Positions 1 to 6,554 of a stretch of DNA of 6,826 bases are shown here, piece by piece. The number at the start of each line of letters is the position of its first letter. Within the stretch, counting starts at the first letter, position 1. A program made the translations under genes and the position numbers. The notes below the pieces were generated by a model, which worked only from the letters and a program-made list of their open reading frames with translations, was not told the DNA's origin and did not search any database. The DNA comes from Candidatus Rhabdochlamydia sp. (GTDB lineage: Bacteria > Chlamydiota > Chlamydiia > Chlamydiales > Rhabdochlamydiaceae): the NCBI GenBank assembly GCA_030043815.1, contig JASHWX010000008.1:1-6826 (forward strand), read 5' to 3'.

Positions 1-721
1 CTGCCATCGCGCTGACGACGATGTAGCTTGCCGCTTGGGGCAAGGATCCAAGAAGTGGTGCGCGGACGACATCCAATAAATAAACCAAGGGATTATATTT
101 TAAAATCGCAGGGTTTTGTTCCAACAGCCTTGGCATCCAGGAAATCGGGGTCACAAAAAATGCGATTTGGACACAGCTGTTGATGATGGGCCCCATATCG
201 CGGAATCGCGCACAGATGATGGCGATCAGCAAACATATCCAATAGACATTGACTACAAAGAGCAGCAAGCCAGGCACGATCAACAGGATAGCGGGTCCAG
301 GATTGATTTTAAAAAACGCGCAAATGAGAAAGTATACGACGGCGTTGTGCCCTAGGAATATGAGATGGCGGACAAGATGTTTAAATAGATATAAATTGAA
401 TGGAAGGTTGATCTGGGTGATGAATGCGCTGTTTGATTTGAACAGTTCGACTGCTTCGATGATGCAGGCCGAGATAAAGCTCCAAAACAAAAAGCCTACC
501 GTAAAAAAGGGCATGTATTCGCTCAATGATTGATGGAAAAGGCGGCTGAACACAATCCCCATCATGACGATAAAAAGGAGCATGCTCAATGTGATCCACC
601 AGGGGCCGAGCACGGTGCGGCGGTAGCGTTGCTTGACTTCGACCCAGCCTAAATGGCTCCAAACTTTGTATTGCGATACAGCCCTTTTTAAATCTTTAAA
701 CGCTAAATGAAGTTGCTTCAT
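1..721 (-). CDS. ABC-2 type polysaccharide/polyol-phosphate export permease, partial (C-terminus beyond window)
   Basis: This frame is open from an ATG at 721 to the left window edge, giving 240 codons with no stop. The product is a membrane subunit of an ABC exporter of the Wzm/KpsM/TagG kind, which moves polysaccharide or lipid-linked sugar across the inner membrane with a separate ATPase. Support seen here: a cytoplasmic amphipathic N-terminus; the family-typical RYRRTVLGPWW at about residues 32-42 just before the first membrane span; hydrophobic spans near 43-60, 70-90, 117-137, 143-170 and 181-197; and ARFRDMGPI at about 171-179 followed by a span containing FFVTPISW, both typical of the family. 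The last span begins near 231, so only a short C-terminus should be missing. The start has an AAGGA ribosome site 5 nt upstream. The gene lies 11 nt after the trpS stop, so co-transcription is likely. The substrate cannot be told; the partner ATPase gene would be expected just beyond the left edge. Confidence 0.88.
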   Translation of the reverse strand, partial: MKQLHLAFKDLKRAVSQYKVWSHLGWVEVKQRYRRTVLGPWWITLSMLLFIVMMGIVFSRLFHQSLSEYMPFFTVGFLFWSFISACIIEAVELFKSNSAFITQINLPFNLYLFKHLVRHLIFLGHNAVVYFLICAFFKINPGPAILLIVPGLLLFVVNVYWICLLIAIICARFRDMGPIINSCVQIAFFVTPISWMPRLLEQNPAILKYNPLVYLLDVVRAPLLGSLPQAASYIVVSAMA

Positions 722-732
722 CCAGTTCCTTT

Positions 733-1740
733 TTAAAAATAATCCAAACGCATCGCTTGGCGAACCTCATGAAGCGTCTTTTGGGCGACGGCGTTGGCGT
801 GCTCGGTGCCTTTCAATAAAATGTCCATCACCATCATGGGATCCTTTGCATATAGCGCACGGCGCTCCCTGATCGGTCCGATAAATTCTTGTAAAACTTC
901 ATTTAATCTTTTTTTGACCACTGAGTCGCCAAGGCCTCCGCGCTGATAGTGGTCTTTCATTTTTTCTAGAGCTTCCACTTCGGGATCAAATGCATCTAAA
1001 TAGGTGAAAACGGGATTGCCTTCGACTTTGCCGGGATCTTCTACACGCAAATGATTAGGATCGGTATACATCCCCTTCACTTTCTTAGCGATCTCATCCG
1101 CGCTATCGCTTAAGAAAATGCAGTTGCCCAGCGATTTGCTCATTTTTGCTTTGCCGTCCGTGCCAGGCAGCCTTGCCAATTTGGGGATAAGGGCTTCGCA
1201 TTCGCGCAGCACATCGGTCTTATAAATGCGGTTGAAGTGGCGGACGATCTCATTGGTCAGTTCGACCATCGGCAGCTGGTCTTCGCCTACAGGAACGAGA
1301 TCTGCTTTCACGAAGGTGATATCAGCGGCCTGGCTGACGGGATAGACCATAAAGCCGGCGGGGACGCTTTCTCCATACCCTTTTTGGACAATCTCTTGCT
1401 TGACGGTGGGATTATGCTTAAGGCGGTTCCACGTGACAAGATTTAAATAATAAACGGTCAGTTCATAGAGTGCCGGAACCAAGGATTGGATGAAAATGGT
1501 CGTCTTTTTGGGATCGATCCCGACTGCGAGGTAGTCGAGAGCGACTTGCAACACATTTTCGCGCACTTTTTCAGGATGTTCAGCGTTGTCCGTGAGCGCC
1601 TGCACATCGGCGAGCATCACATACTGCTCGCACGTGTTTTGCAACTCGATGCGATTTTTTAAAGAGCCGACGTAATGGCCAAGGTGCAATGGTCCTGTAG
1701 GACGGTCTCCCGTCAAAACGATTTTCCTTTTCAAAGACAT
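733..1740 (-). CDS. trpS: Tryptophanyl-tRNA synthetase (TrpRS)
   Basis: This 335-residue class I aminoacyl-tRNA synthetase charges tRNA-Trp with tryptophan using ATP, in the cytoplasm. It begins with the family signature TGDRPTGPLHLGHYVGS at residues 10-26, which contains the HIGH-type motif as HLGH (19-22). The KMSKS loop is intact at 199-203. Between them is the tryptophan-pocket region VYPVSQAADIT (132-142); the Asp at 140 matches the one that reads the indole nitrogen in known TrpRS enzymes. VGEDQLPMVELT (151-162) is also typical. The length matches bacterial TrpRS at about 330-350 residues. All catalytic motifs are present, so it should be active. The ATG at 1740 places the signature directly after a short leader, but no clear Shine-Dalgarno sequence precedes it. 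The region upstream is taken up by a large palindrome from position 1782, so the promoter must lie in the 41 bp between, in the repeat, or further upstream. Confidence 0.97.
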   Translation of the reverse strand: MSLKRKIVLTGDRPTGPLHLGHYVGSLKNRIELQNTCEQYVMLADVQALTDNAEHPEKVRENVLQVALDYLAVGIDPKKTTIFIQSLVPALYELTVYYLNLVTWNRLKHNPTVKQEIVQKGYGESVPAGFMVYPVSQAADITFVKADLVPVGEDQLPMVELTNEIVRHFNRIYKTDVLRECEALIPKLARLPGTDGKAKMSKSLGNCIFLSDSADEIAKKVKGMYTDPNHLRVEDPGKVEGNPVFTYLDAFDPEVEALEKMKDHYQRGGLGDSVVKKRLNEVLQEFIGPIRERRALYAKDPMMVMDILLKGTEHANAVAQKTLHEVRQAMRLDYF

Positions 1741-1781
1741 ACAGGTATATTGCCATTTTTTCGCTTTTTAGAAAACGTCCA

Positions 1782-1896
1782 TTAACTCGACTTTGCACAT
1801 TTTTTGCCCTGGATGCCTCGTCTATAAGAATTAAAGCAGCTCCAAGAACAAATATCTCGAGGCATCCAGGGCAAACATGTACAAAGCCGAGATTAA
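1782..1896. repeat. Large imperfect palindrome, 39-nt arms, 37-nt loop
   Basis: The left arm (1782-1820) and right arm (1858-1896) are inverted repeats of equal length. The inner 18 bp (1803-1820 against 1858-1875) are perfect; the core is GCCCTGGATGCCTCG. The outer part matches with a few substitutions and two compensating single-base gaps, and both outer ends are TTAA. Some differences are transitions that would still pair as G-U in RNA. No U-run follows the stem on either strand, so it is not a standard intrinsic terminator. It could be a degenerate mobile repeat or an RNA-level structure between the U-box gene and trpS. Its right end is the TTAA at which the neighbouring palindrome begins. 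Confidence 0.8.
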
Positions 1897-2067
1897 GAGT
1901 CTGTCGTTGAAAAAAGGCTTCGTCGCTTTTTGGGATTATTTTGGCCGATTTTCAATTCAAATTGAAGGGGTAATATACGATAAGTTGATATTACCCCTTC
2001 AATTTGAATTGAAAATCGGCTCAAAAGAACCCGAAAATCGACTGAAGCTTTTTTCAACGACAGACTC
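1897..2067. mobile_element. MITE-like 171-bp palindromic element with TAA target duplication
   Basis: Two 80-nt arms (1897-1976 and 1988-2067) flank an 11-nt loop. The terminal 20 bp, gagtctgtcgttgaaaaaag, are a perfect inverted repeat (1897-1916 against 2048-2067). The inner 33 bp (1944-1976 against 1988-2020) are also perfect, and the segment between is diverged. TAA stands directly outside each end (1894-1896 and 2068-2070), as expected for a 3-bp target duplication. No protein is encoded, so it is a non-autonomous miniature element by structure. A TAA/TNA duplication is known for some IS5-group transposases, but the source family is inference. It sits directly against the stop codon of the U-box gene. 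A long hairpin acting in mRNA 3'-end formation is an alternative or additional role. Confidence 0.72.
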
Positions 2068-3176
2068 TAAGGATTAGCTGGTCGGCGGCCTCTCAAGAAG
2101 GCTAAAATTTCATCTTGCAGCCCGGTATCGATGAGCAAATTGCGGCGCTGGGTGTCATGGCAGCATATAGGACATCTCACACTGCGGCCGGAATTGTATA
2201 TTCCCTCCAAGGATGTCCGATCAATGATGTGGCGGAAAGCGCGGTTGCCTACTGTCGCTTCTGTAATCTGAGGATGAGACTTGTCAAAGACTGGAATTGA
2301 CATGATATCGGTCAGGATAGTGCAATTAAATCCATCAGGGATTTGATCGTCAGGTATATTCAATTCTCCCTTTAAGCGCTCGATCTCATCGGCCTTTCTT
2401 TGGACATCGCCTGGGATATTGCCATTATCATAGGGAACCGTATTGGGAATCGCGCCTGGCCGCGCACTCGGTCTCGGGGCTGGTACATGGGCAGGCCTGT
2501 TGTTTGAAGGTTCTTCAGGGATCTGATCATCAGTGGACGCATCGGAGCTGTCCATGACAGCATGGACAAACGAGCTAATGAGATCAGGGAAGTTTTGGCC
2601 AGAGCGCAACCCCTGAAAAAATGTATAATAGCGATTGACATGCGACAATTGGGATTGGAAATGTTCTGCTTTGACTGCTTCCCTCATCATTTCATCTCGC
2701 ATCTCAATCAGCTCATCGTTACCGCAAGTACTAAATCGGCGAATGTAGTCATGATCGACTATGTAAAAAAGATCCTGTACGTTAAACGAGAGGCGTTCAA
2801 AAGCCTGAGCGACACGGGCCCTTTGATCTTCATTTCCACTGCTGAAAAGGGAGTCTACGGCGAACACAAACCGGTTCAATTCTAATTGGCGCCTTTGGAT
2901 GTCTTCAAACGTAGAACCGCCCCCCATTGAAAAGAAGGCTTTGATGAACATTCTGAGATCGACATACTGATAATAAAAGAAATTTCCAACGGCTCTCGGG
3001 ATATAGGTAAGCGCGTCTATAATGGAGCTGCAACAGTCGCTGCTGTCCGGCTCGACAGCTGATGCAGCAATAGAGGAACGCGCGTCGCCGATGCCTCTGG
3101 GTGCTTGAACGAGATTCAATTGATAATCTGGGGAACTTACGGCAGGTCTTGGGGAATGATCGATACGCAATGACAT
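2067..3176 (-). CDS. Predicted U-box-type E3 ubiquitin ligase-like protein, candidate effector
   Basis: The 369-residue protein has no signal peptide or membrane helix. The N-terminal part (about 1-215) is mostly helical and matches nothing I recognise. A proline-rich linker follows (about 218-250), then a short charged helix, then a C-terminal U-box-like domain (about 276-362). Domain evidence: NCTILTDIMSIPV (284-296), resembling the U-box opening Cys-Pro-Ile-x-x-x-Ile-Met-x-x-Pro-Val, with Ile 287 at the E2-contact position; IDRTSLEGIY (318-327), matching the 'YDRxxIExW' helix; CPIC (335-338); and a final LLIDTGLQDEILAFL (347-361), matching 'LIPNxxLKxxIxxF'. A RING is less likely because the first Cys is not in a CxxC pair. 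U-box proteins pass ubiquitin from an E2 to a target. Bacteria lack ubiquitin, so a host-directed role is inferred. An in-frame GTG at 3182 is possible, but the ATG at 3176 has GAGG 5 nt upstream and is preferred. The gene is divergent from pknD. Confidence 0.72.
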   Translation of the reverse strand: MSLRIDHSPRPAVSSPDYQLNLVQAPRGIGDARSSIAASAVEPDSSDCCSSIIDALTYIPRAVGNFFYYQYVDLRMFIKAFFSMGGGSTFEDIQRRQLELNRFVFAVDSLFSSGNEDQRARVAQAFERLSFNVQDLFYIVDHDYIRRFSTCGNDELIEMRDEMMREAVKAEHFQSQLSHVNRYYTFFQGLRSGQNFPDLISSFVHAVMDSSDASTDDQIPEEPSNNRPAHVPAPRPSARPGAIPNTVPYDNGNIPGDVQRKADEIERLKGELNIPDDQIPDGFNCTILTDIMSIPVFDKSHPQITEATVGNRAFRHIIDRTSLEGIYNSGRSVRCPICCHDTQRRNLLIDTGLQDEILAFLRGRRPANP

Positions 3177-3281
3177 AGCCACCTCGGGGTTTGAAAAAAA
3201 AATACAGTATCAAGATCAAGAATTTTTAAAGAATAAAAAAATTCAATTGGAGGATTGAGGGATAGCTGCTAAAAAAGATTT
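3177..3281. promoter_or_regulatory. Divergent intergenic region between U-box gene and pknD
   Basis: These 105 bp are strongly AT-rich, with long A/T runs, and must hold the start signals of both outward-facing genes unless promoters lie inside them. On the minus strand an extended -10-like TGATACTGT lies about 20-30 nt before the U-box start, without a good -35. On the plus strand no convincing -35/-10 pair is visible, and pknD has only a weak A-rich ribosome site; a GGAGG at 3249-3253 is too far away to serve its ATG. The assignment rests on position and composition. Confidence 0.4.
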
Positions 3282-5960
3282 ATGAGAATCGATCATTATC
3301 AAATTTTGAAAAGCCTCGGCAAGGGAGGAATGGGTGAAGTTTTTTTGGCCTATGATCCTCAAATACGCAGACAGGTCGCAATCAAGCAAATCCGCCAAGA
3401 GCTGAAAGACCATCCAATCATGAAGGAGCGGTTTTTGCGCGAAGCGCGCGTCGCAGCTCAGCTCACCCATCCGGCCATCATCGCCATTTTCTCCATCCAC
3501 CCCGATTACTACACAATGCCCTATGTCGAAGGAGAAACGTTAAAACATATCCTCAAACAAGGCGGGAAGCATGTCTTAGCGTTGACGCGCATTTTTTTAT
3601 CGGTCTGCGAAGCGATCGCATACACCCACTCGAAAGGAATCGTCCATCGCGATCTCAAACCCGACAACATCATTGTCGGCAAATACGGCGAGGTGCTTTT
3701 ATTGGATTGGGGGCTCGCGGACTTCATAGGAAAACGGGAAAATTTTGTCGAAGAAGAGAGTGGAGAGGCCGATTACAGGGATTTGACACGGCCGGGCAAA
3801 GTCCCCGGCACGTTGAATTACATCGCTCCCGAGCGCGTCCGCGGCGAGCCCTCGCATGCCACGATGGACATTTATTCGCTCGGGGTCATCTTATATCAGC
3901 TGCTGACCCTCAAAGTTCCATTCCCCCGCACTTCTGTGAAAAATTTTCGCCAGACCATGCATTTAGAAAAGATGCGCGACCCATTAGAAATCGCGCCTTA
4001 TCGGGACATCCCCCAGCATCTTGCCGATATCGCTAAGCGCTGCTTGCACTACTCGCCCGATCAGCGTTTTCAAAGCGTCGACGAGATCATTCGAGAAGTG
4101 AAAAATTTTCTCGAGGGAAAACCCGAATGGATCCCGACGGCCGAGTTATACACCACTCAAAAGAGCGATTGGGAATTCCAAGAGAATGTGCTCCTGGCCA
4201 AACACACGGCGATCACGCGGTCGCCCGATGTGATGGAATGGGTCGGGCTGATGATTTCTCAAGCCTCTTTTTCCGGCAATACAAAGGTCGAGGCGCAAGT
4301 CAAAATCGGCAAGGAAGGGCAAGGGATCGGCCTGCTCATCGCCATCCCCGAGGCGTTAGAGAGGCAAGGTTTGAACGAAGGCTATTGCGTGTGGATGGGG
4401 CGCGACTGCCATCTGTTCCAAAATAACGTCGAAATGATGTCGGCCCTCGATGTCTCGATCGACGATCACAACTGGCATGACATTCGGTTGGAAAAAGTCG
4501 ATAACCATCTTTTTGTGTTCATCGACTCAAAGCAAGTGTTTCATTACATCAGTCATTTGCCCATGACGGGGACCCACTTAGGCCTTTTTAGCCGCGATGC
4601 CGATTTTGAAATCGCCCCTTTAAAAGTGAGCGTCGGCAGCCTAAATGCCATGGTGAACTGCTTGAGCATTCCCGACGCGTTTCTAGCGAATAAAAATTAC
4701 GCCAAAGCCCTTCTCGAATACCGGCGCATCGCCAGTTCTTTCATAGGCAGGGCTGAGAGCCGCGAAGCATTATTTCGCGCAGGCATCACCCTTCTGCAGG
4801 AATCCTCGACGAAAAAGAAAAAAGAAGAGAAGATCCTGCTTCAAAATCTCGCGTTGGATGAATTCACCAAGCTGCGCAGCACGCCCGGGGCGCCTCTCGA
4901 ATACCTCGGCAAATCGCTCGTCTATAAGGCGACCCAAGAAATCGAAGAAGAGATCAAGTGTTTAGAGCTCTGCATCCGCAAATACTCTAAGCATCCCATG
5001 ATCGATCTCATCCGGGAACATGTCACGTTCCGCCTGCACGAAACTTCTTCTCGAGAACGCACCCCGGCCTATCATTTTGCCCTGCTCGCCTTGCGCCATT
5101 TGCCGCAGATTTTTCAAAAGCTCGACCATCACCGCTTGCTCTTGAGTTTGAAGAAATTCCTTGAGAAGTTGCCCATTTTTCTTCCCGCAGAACCCGAAGA
5201 GCAGCATTTGGCCTGCCAGCTCGCATTTTGGCTAGGTAAGCCGATCACTTTAGTAGAAATGGTCGAGACATCCTCGTCGGACGCGGTCGTTGCCAATTCC
5301 CTATATGGATTGCTCGCGCTGGGGCGGCGTGAATGGGTCGAGGAAAACCTCCATTATTTAAAAGACGAGTCGGAAGCGCTCCTCGTTCGCACGGCCTTGC
5401 TCTATTTCGAAAAAGGTCCGAGCACTGCTCTAGAGGTTTTATCTAAGCGGACTCCCCTTCCCGTCAGCGAATCAGAAAGGCGGTGCGCTTATTTTCTCTT
5501 CGAGCGGGCCCTTTTAGAACAAAAGAGCGAAGAGGTCCTCCCCTACTTCAAACTCTTCCCGCATACAGTCCATCTCGATGCTTTGCATGTCAATGCATGC
5601 CTTTTGCAAAACGCGTGGAAAGAGGCGCAAGATCTCTTAGAGCCCTATCCCGTCGAAACCTTGAGCGATGAATATTCTCCCCTATTTGCCCCTATGGGCT
5701 GCTTTTTGCAGCACGAAGAAGGGCAAAAAATCGCCCAGTCCCATTTTGGAGGGTCGATCGATCTCCCCTATCCGCCCACGACAATGCTGCTCAGTTATTT
5801 CTTAAGCGAAAGGATTGAGGAGAAAAAAGGATGGATGGCGCACGCCCTCCCTTGGGAAAAAATCTCCTTATTCCTTCAGTTGACGATTTATTTTCATTGT
5901 GCGAGAAAGCGAGATAAGCAAGAGCATTTTTTGAGGCGCCTAAAAAAACTCCATGAATGA
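3282..5960 (+). CDS. pknD: PknD-type eukaryotic-like serine/threonine protein kinase
   Basis: This 892-residue cytoplasmic-type Hanks kinase phosphorylates Ser/Thr (in Chlamydia PknD, also Tyr). Kinase domain about 6-280: glycine loop GKGGMGEV (13-20), VAIK with Lys 35, helix-C Glu 54, catalytic HRDLKPDN (122-129), DWG at 142-144 in place of DFG, APE at 182-184, and MDIYSLG with Asp 196. All catalytic residues are present. A beta-rich region (about 295-455) resembles a concanavalin/LamG-like sandwich. From about 465 it is helical with TPR-like stretches such as AKALLEYRRIASSF (474-487). I see no transmembrane helix, unlike PknB-type kinases. Layout and many segments (YTMPYVEG, PDAFLA, APLEYLGK) match chlamydial PknD, usually about 930 residues. 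The start is fixed by an in-frame TAA at 3270-3272. The 3' end overlaps the Nudix gene by 8 nt. Confidence 0.95.
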   Translation: MRIDHYQILKSLGKGGMGEVFLAYDPQIRRQVAIKQIRQELKDHPIMKERFLREARVAAQLTHPAIIAIFSIHPDYYTMPYVEGETLKHILKQGGKHVLALTRIFLSVCEAIAYTHSKGIVHRDLKPDNIIVGKYGEVLLLDWGLADFIGKRENFVEEESGEADYRDLTRPGKVPGTLNYIAPERVRGEPSHATMDIYSLGVILYQLLTLKVPFPRTSVKNFRQTMHLEKMRDPLEIAPYRDIPQHLADIAKRCLHYSPDQRFQSVDEIIREVKNFLEGKPEWIPTAELYTTQKSDWEFQENVLLAKHTAITRSPDVMEWVGLMISQASFSGNTKVEAQVKIGKEGQGIGLLIAIPEALERQGLNEGYCVWMGRDCHLFQNNVEMMSALDVSIDDHNWHDIRLEKVDNHLFVFIDSKQVFHYISHLPMTGTHLGLFSRDADFEIAPLKVSVGSLNAMVNCLSIPDAFLANKNYAKALLEYRRIASSFIGRAESREALFRAGITLLQESSTKKKKEEKILLQNLALDEFTKLRSTPGAPLEYLGKSLVYKATQEIEEEIKCLELCIRKYSKHPMIDLIREHVTFRLHETSSRERTPAYHFALLALRHLPQIFQKLDHHRLLLSLKKFLEKLPIFLPAEPEEQHLACQLAFWLGKPITLVEMVETSSSDAVVANSLYGLLALGRREWVEENLHYLKDESEALLVRTALLYFEKGPSTALEVLSKRTPLPVSESERRCAYFLFERALLEQKSEEVLPYFKLFPHTVHLDALHVNACLLQNAWKEAQDLLEPYPVETLSDEYSPLFAPMGCFLQHEEGQKIAQSHFGGSIDLPYPPTTMLLSYFLSERIEEKKGWMAHALPWEKISLFLQLTIYFHCARKRDKQEHFLRRLKKLHE

Positions 5961-6504
5961 CTTTGACCCGCCCATTCCCCTCCCCGAAGTTGCCAGCAGC
6001 GAAATCGCCTATCAGGGGTATTACGATATCCACGTCGATCTCCTCAAATTGCCTCACGGCCCTAAGATCCATTACACCATTCTCAAGCTGCGCGCTCATG
6101 CCGCATCGATCCTGGCCAAGACAAAGGACGGCAAATACATCATCAACAAAGAGTATCGCCATCCAACCGGCAAATGGCTCTTGAGCTTGCCCGGCGGGCG
6201 GATCGACACGGGGGAATCCCCTCTCGAGGCCGCCCGGCGCGAACTTTTAGAAGAGACAGGCTACGGCGGGGGCGCATTCACCCTCATGGGGTCTGCCTAT
6301 CCCTTTCCTGCCGTGTCAGATCAACAAATTTTCTATATCTTCGTCAAAGATGCCGAATTCATTCAAGCGCCTACCTTGGATCCTTTCGAGCTCATCCACA
6401 CAGAACTCAAAACTGAAAAAGAGCTCATCGAAACCATCCATTCCGGGGTACCCATTGACGGGGTCCTCTGTACTGCCCTGCTGATGCATCGATTATTCAC
6501 TTGA
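5953..6504 (+). CDS. Nudix hydrolase, ADP-ribose pyrophosphatase-like
   Basis: This 183-residue cytoplasmic enzyme should cleave a nucleoside diphosphate linked to another moiety. The Nudix box is complete at residues 82-104 and fits GX5EX7REUXEEXGU exactly: Gly 82, Glu 88, Arg 96, Glu 97, Glu 100, Glu 101, Gly 103. These glutamates bind the catalytic metals. The N-terminal strand region, EYRHPTGKWLLSLPGG before the box and the overall length resemble the ADP-ribose/ADP-sugar pyrophosphatase (NudF-like) group, but the exact substrate cannot be read from the sequence. The ATG at 5953 lies inside the last codons of pknD and the two genes overlap by 8 nt in different frames, so translational coupling is likely. 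An ATG at 5957 opens another frame, but that frame lacks the Nudix box. The stop codon lies within the -35 element of the next gene's promoter. Confidence 0.93.
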   Translation: MNDFDPPIPLPEVASSEIAYQGYYDIHVDLLKLPHGPKIHYTILKLRAHAASILAKTKDGKYIINKEYRHPTGKWLLSLPGGRIDTGESPLEAARRELLEETGYGGGAFTLMGSAYPFPAVSDQQIFYIFVKDAEFIQAPTLDPFELIHTELKTEKELIETIHSGVPIDGVLCTALLMHRLFT

Positions 6505-6529
6505 TTTTTTATCCCGAATATTCTAAAAT
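6501..6529 (+). promoter_or_regulatory. Sigma70/sigma66-type promoter for the downstream small ORF
   Basis: TTGATT (6501-6506) and TAAAAT (6524-6529) are 17 bp apart, close to the TTGACA/TATAAT consensus at ideal spacing. The -35 box overlaps the Nudix stop codon, and the spacer holds the 8-bp palindrome GAATATTC (6516-6523). The predicted transcription start is near 6536, leaving a leader of about 20 nt. Confidence 0.55.
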
Positions 6530-6530
6530 A

Positions 6531-6552
6531 AGCTCCTTAAAGTTAAGGAACT
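6531..6552. promoter_or_regulatory. Operator-like 22-bp near-palindrome over the transcription start and ribosome site
   Basis: TCCTTAA (6534-6540) and TTAAGGA (6543-6549) are perfect inverted repeats around a 2-bp centre. Beyond one mismatched pair, AG/CT extends the symmetry to 6531-6552. It covers the predicted start of transcription and the AAGGA ribosome site (6545-6549). A 2-nt loop is too tight for a stable RNA hairpin, so a DNA site for a dimeric repressor is the better reading. The repressor is not identified. Confidence 0.45.
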
Positions 6553-6554
6553 CT

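Noticed and set aside
381..662. Minus-strand 93-codon ORF in the permease region
   Set aside because: It is a shifted frame of the permease gene. The frame starting at 721 is open throughout and encodes membrane spans and family motifs; this one does not.
1782..2067. Palindromes as ordinary Rho-independent terminators
   Set aside because: Neither stem is followed by a U-run on either strand and the arms are far longer than usual. Insertion hallmarks (terminal repeats, TAA duplication) explain the right one better.
1877..2077. Plus-strand 66-codon ORF through the palindromes
   Set aside because: It is made almost wholly of inverted-repeat sequence, has no ribosome site and reads the same hairpin arm in both directions; it is a by-product of the repeat.
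2090..2350. RING finger instead of U-box in the C-terminus of the minus-strand protein
   Set aside because: Only one CxxC pair (CPIC) is present and the first Cys stands alone, so the paired zinc ligands of a RING are missing; the order and spacing fit a U-box better.
2562..2885. Plus-strand 107-codon ORF opposite the U-box gene
   Set aside because: It lies fully antisense to the longer gene, with no ribosome site and no recognisable domain.
6505..6510. T-run after the Nudix stop as a terminator
   Set aside because: No GC-rich stem precedes it; it sits within the promoter-like element of the next gene.
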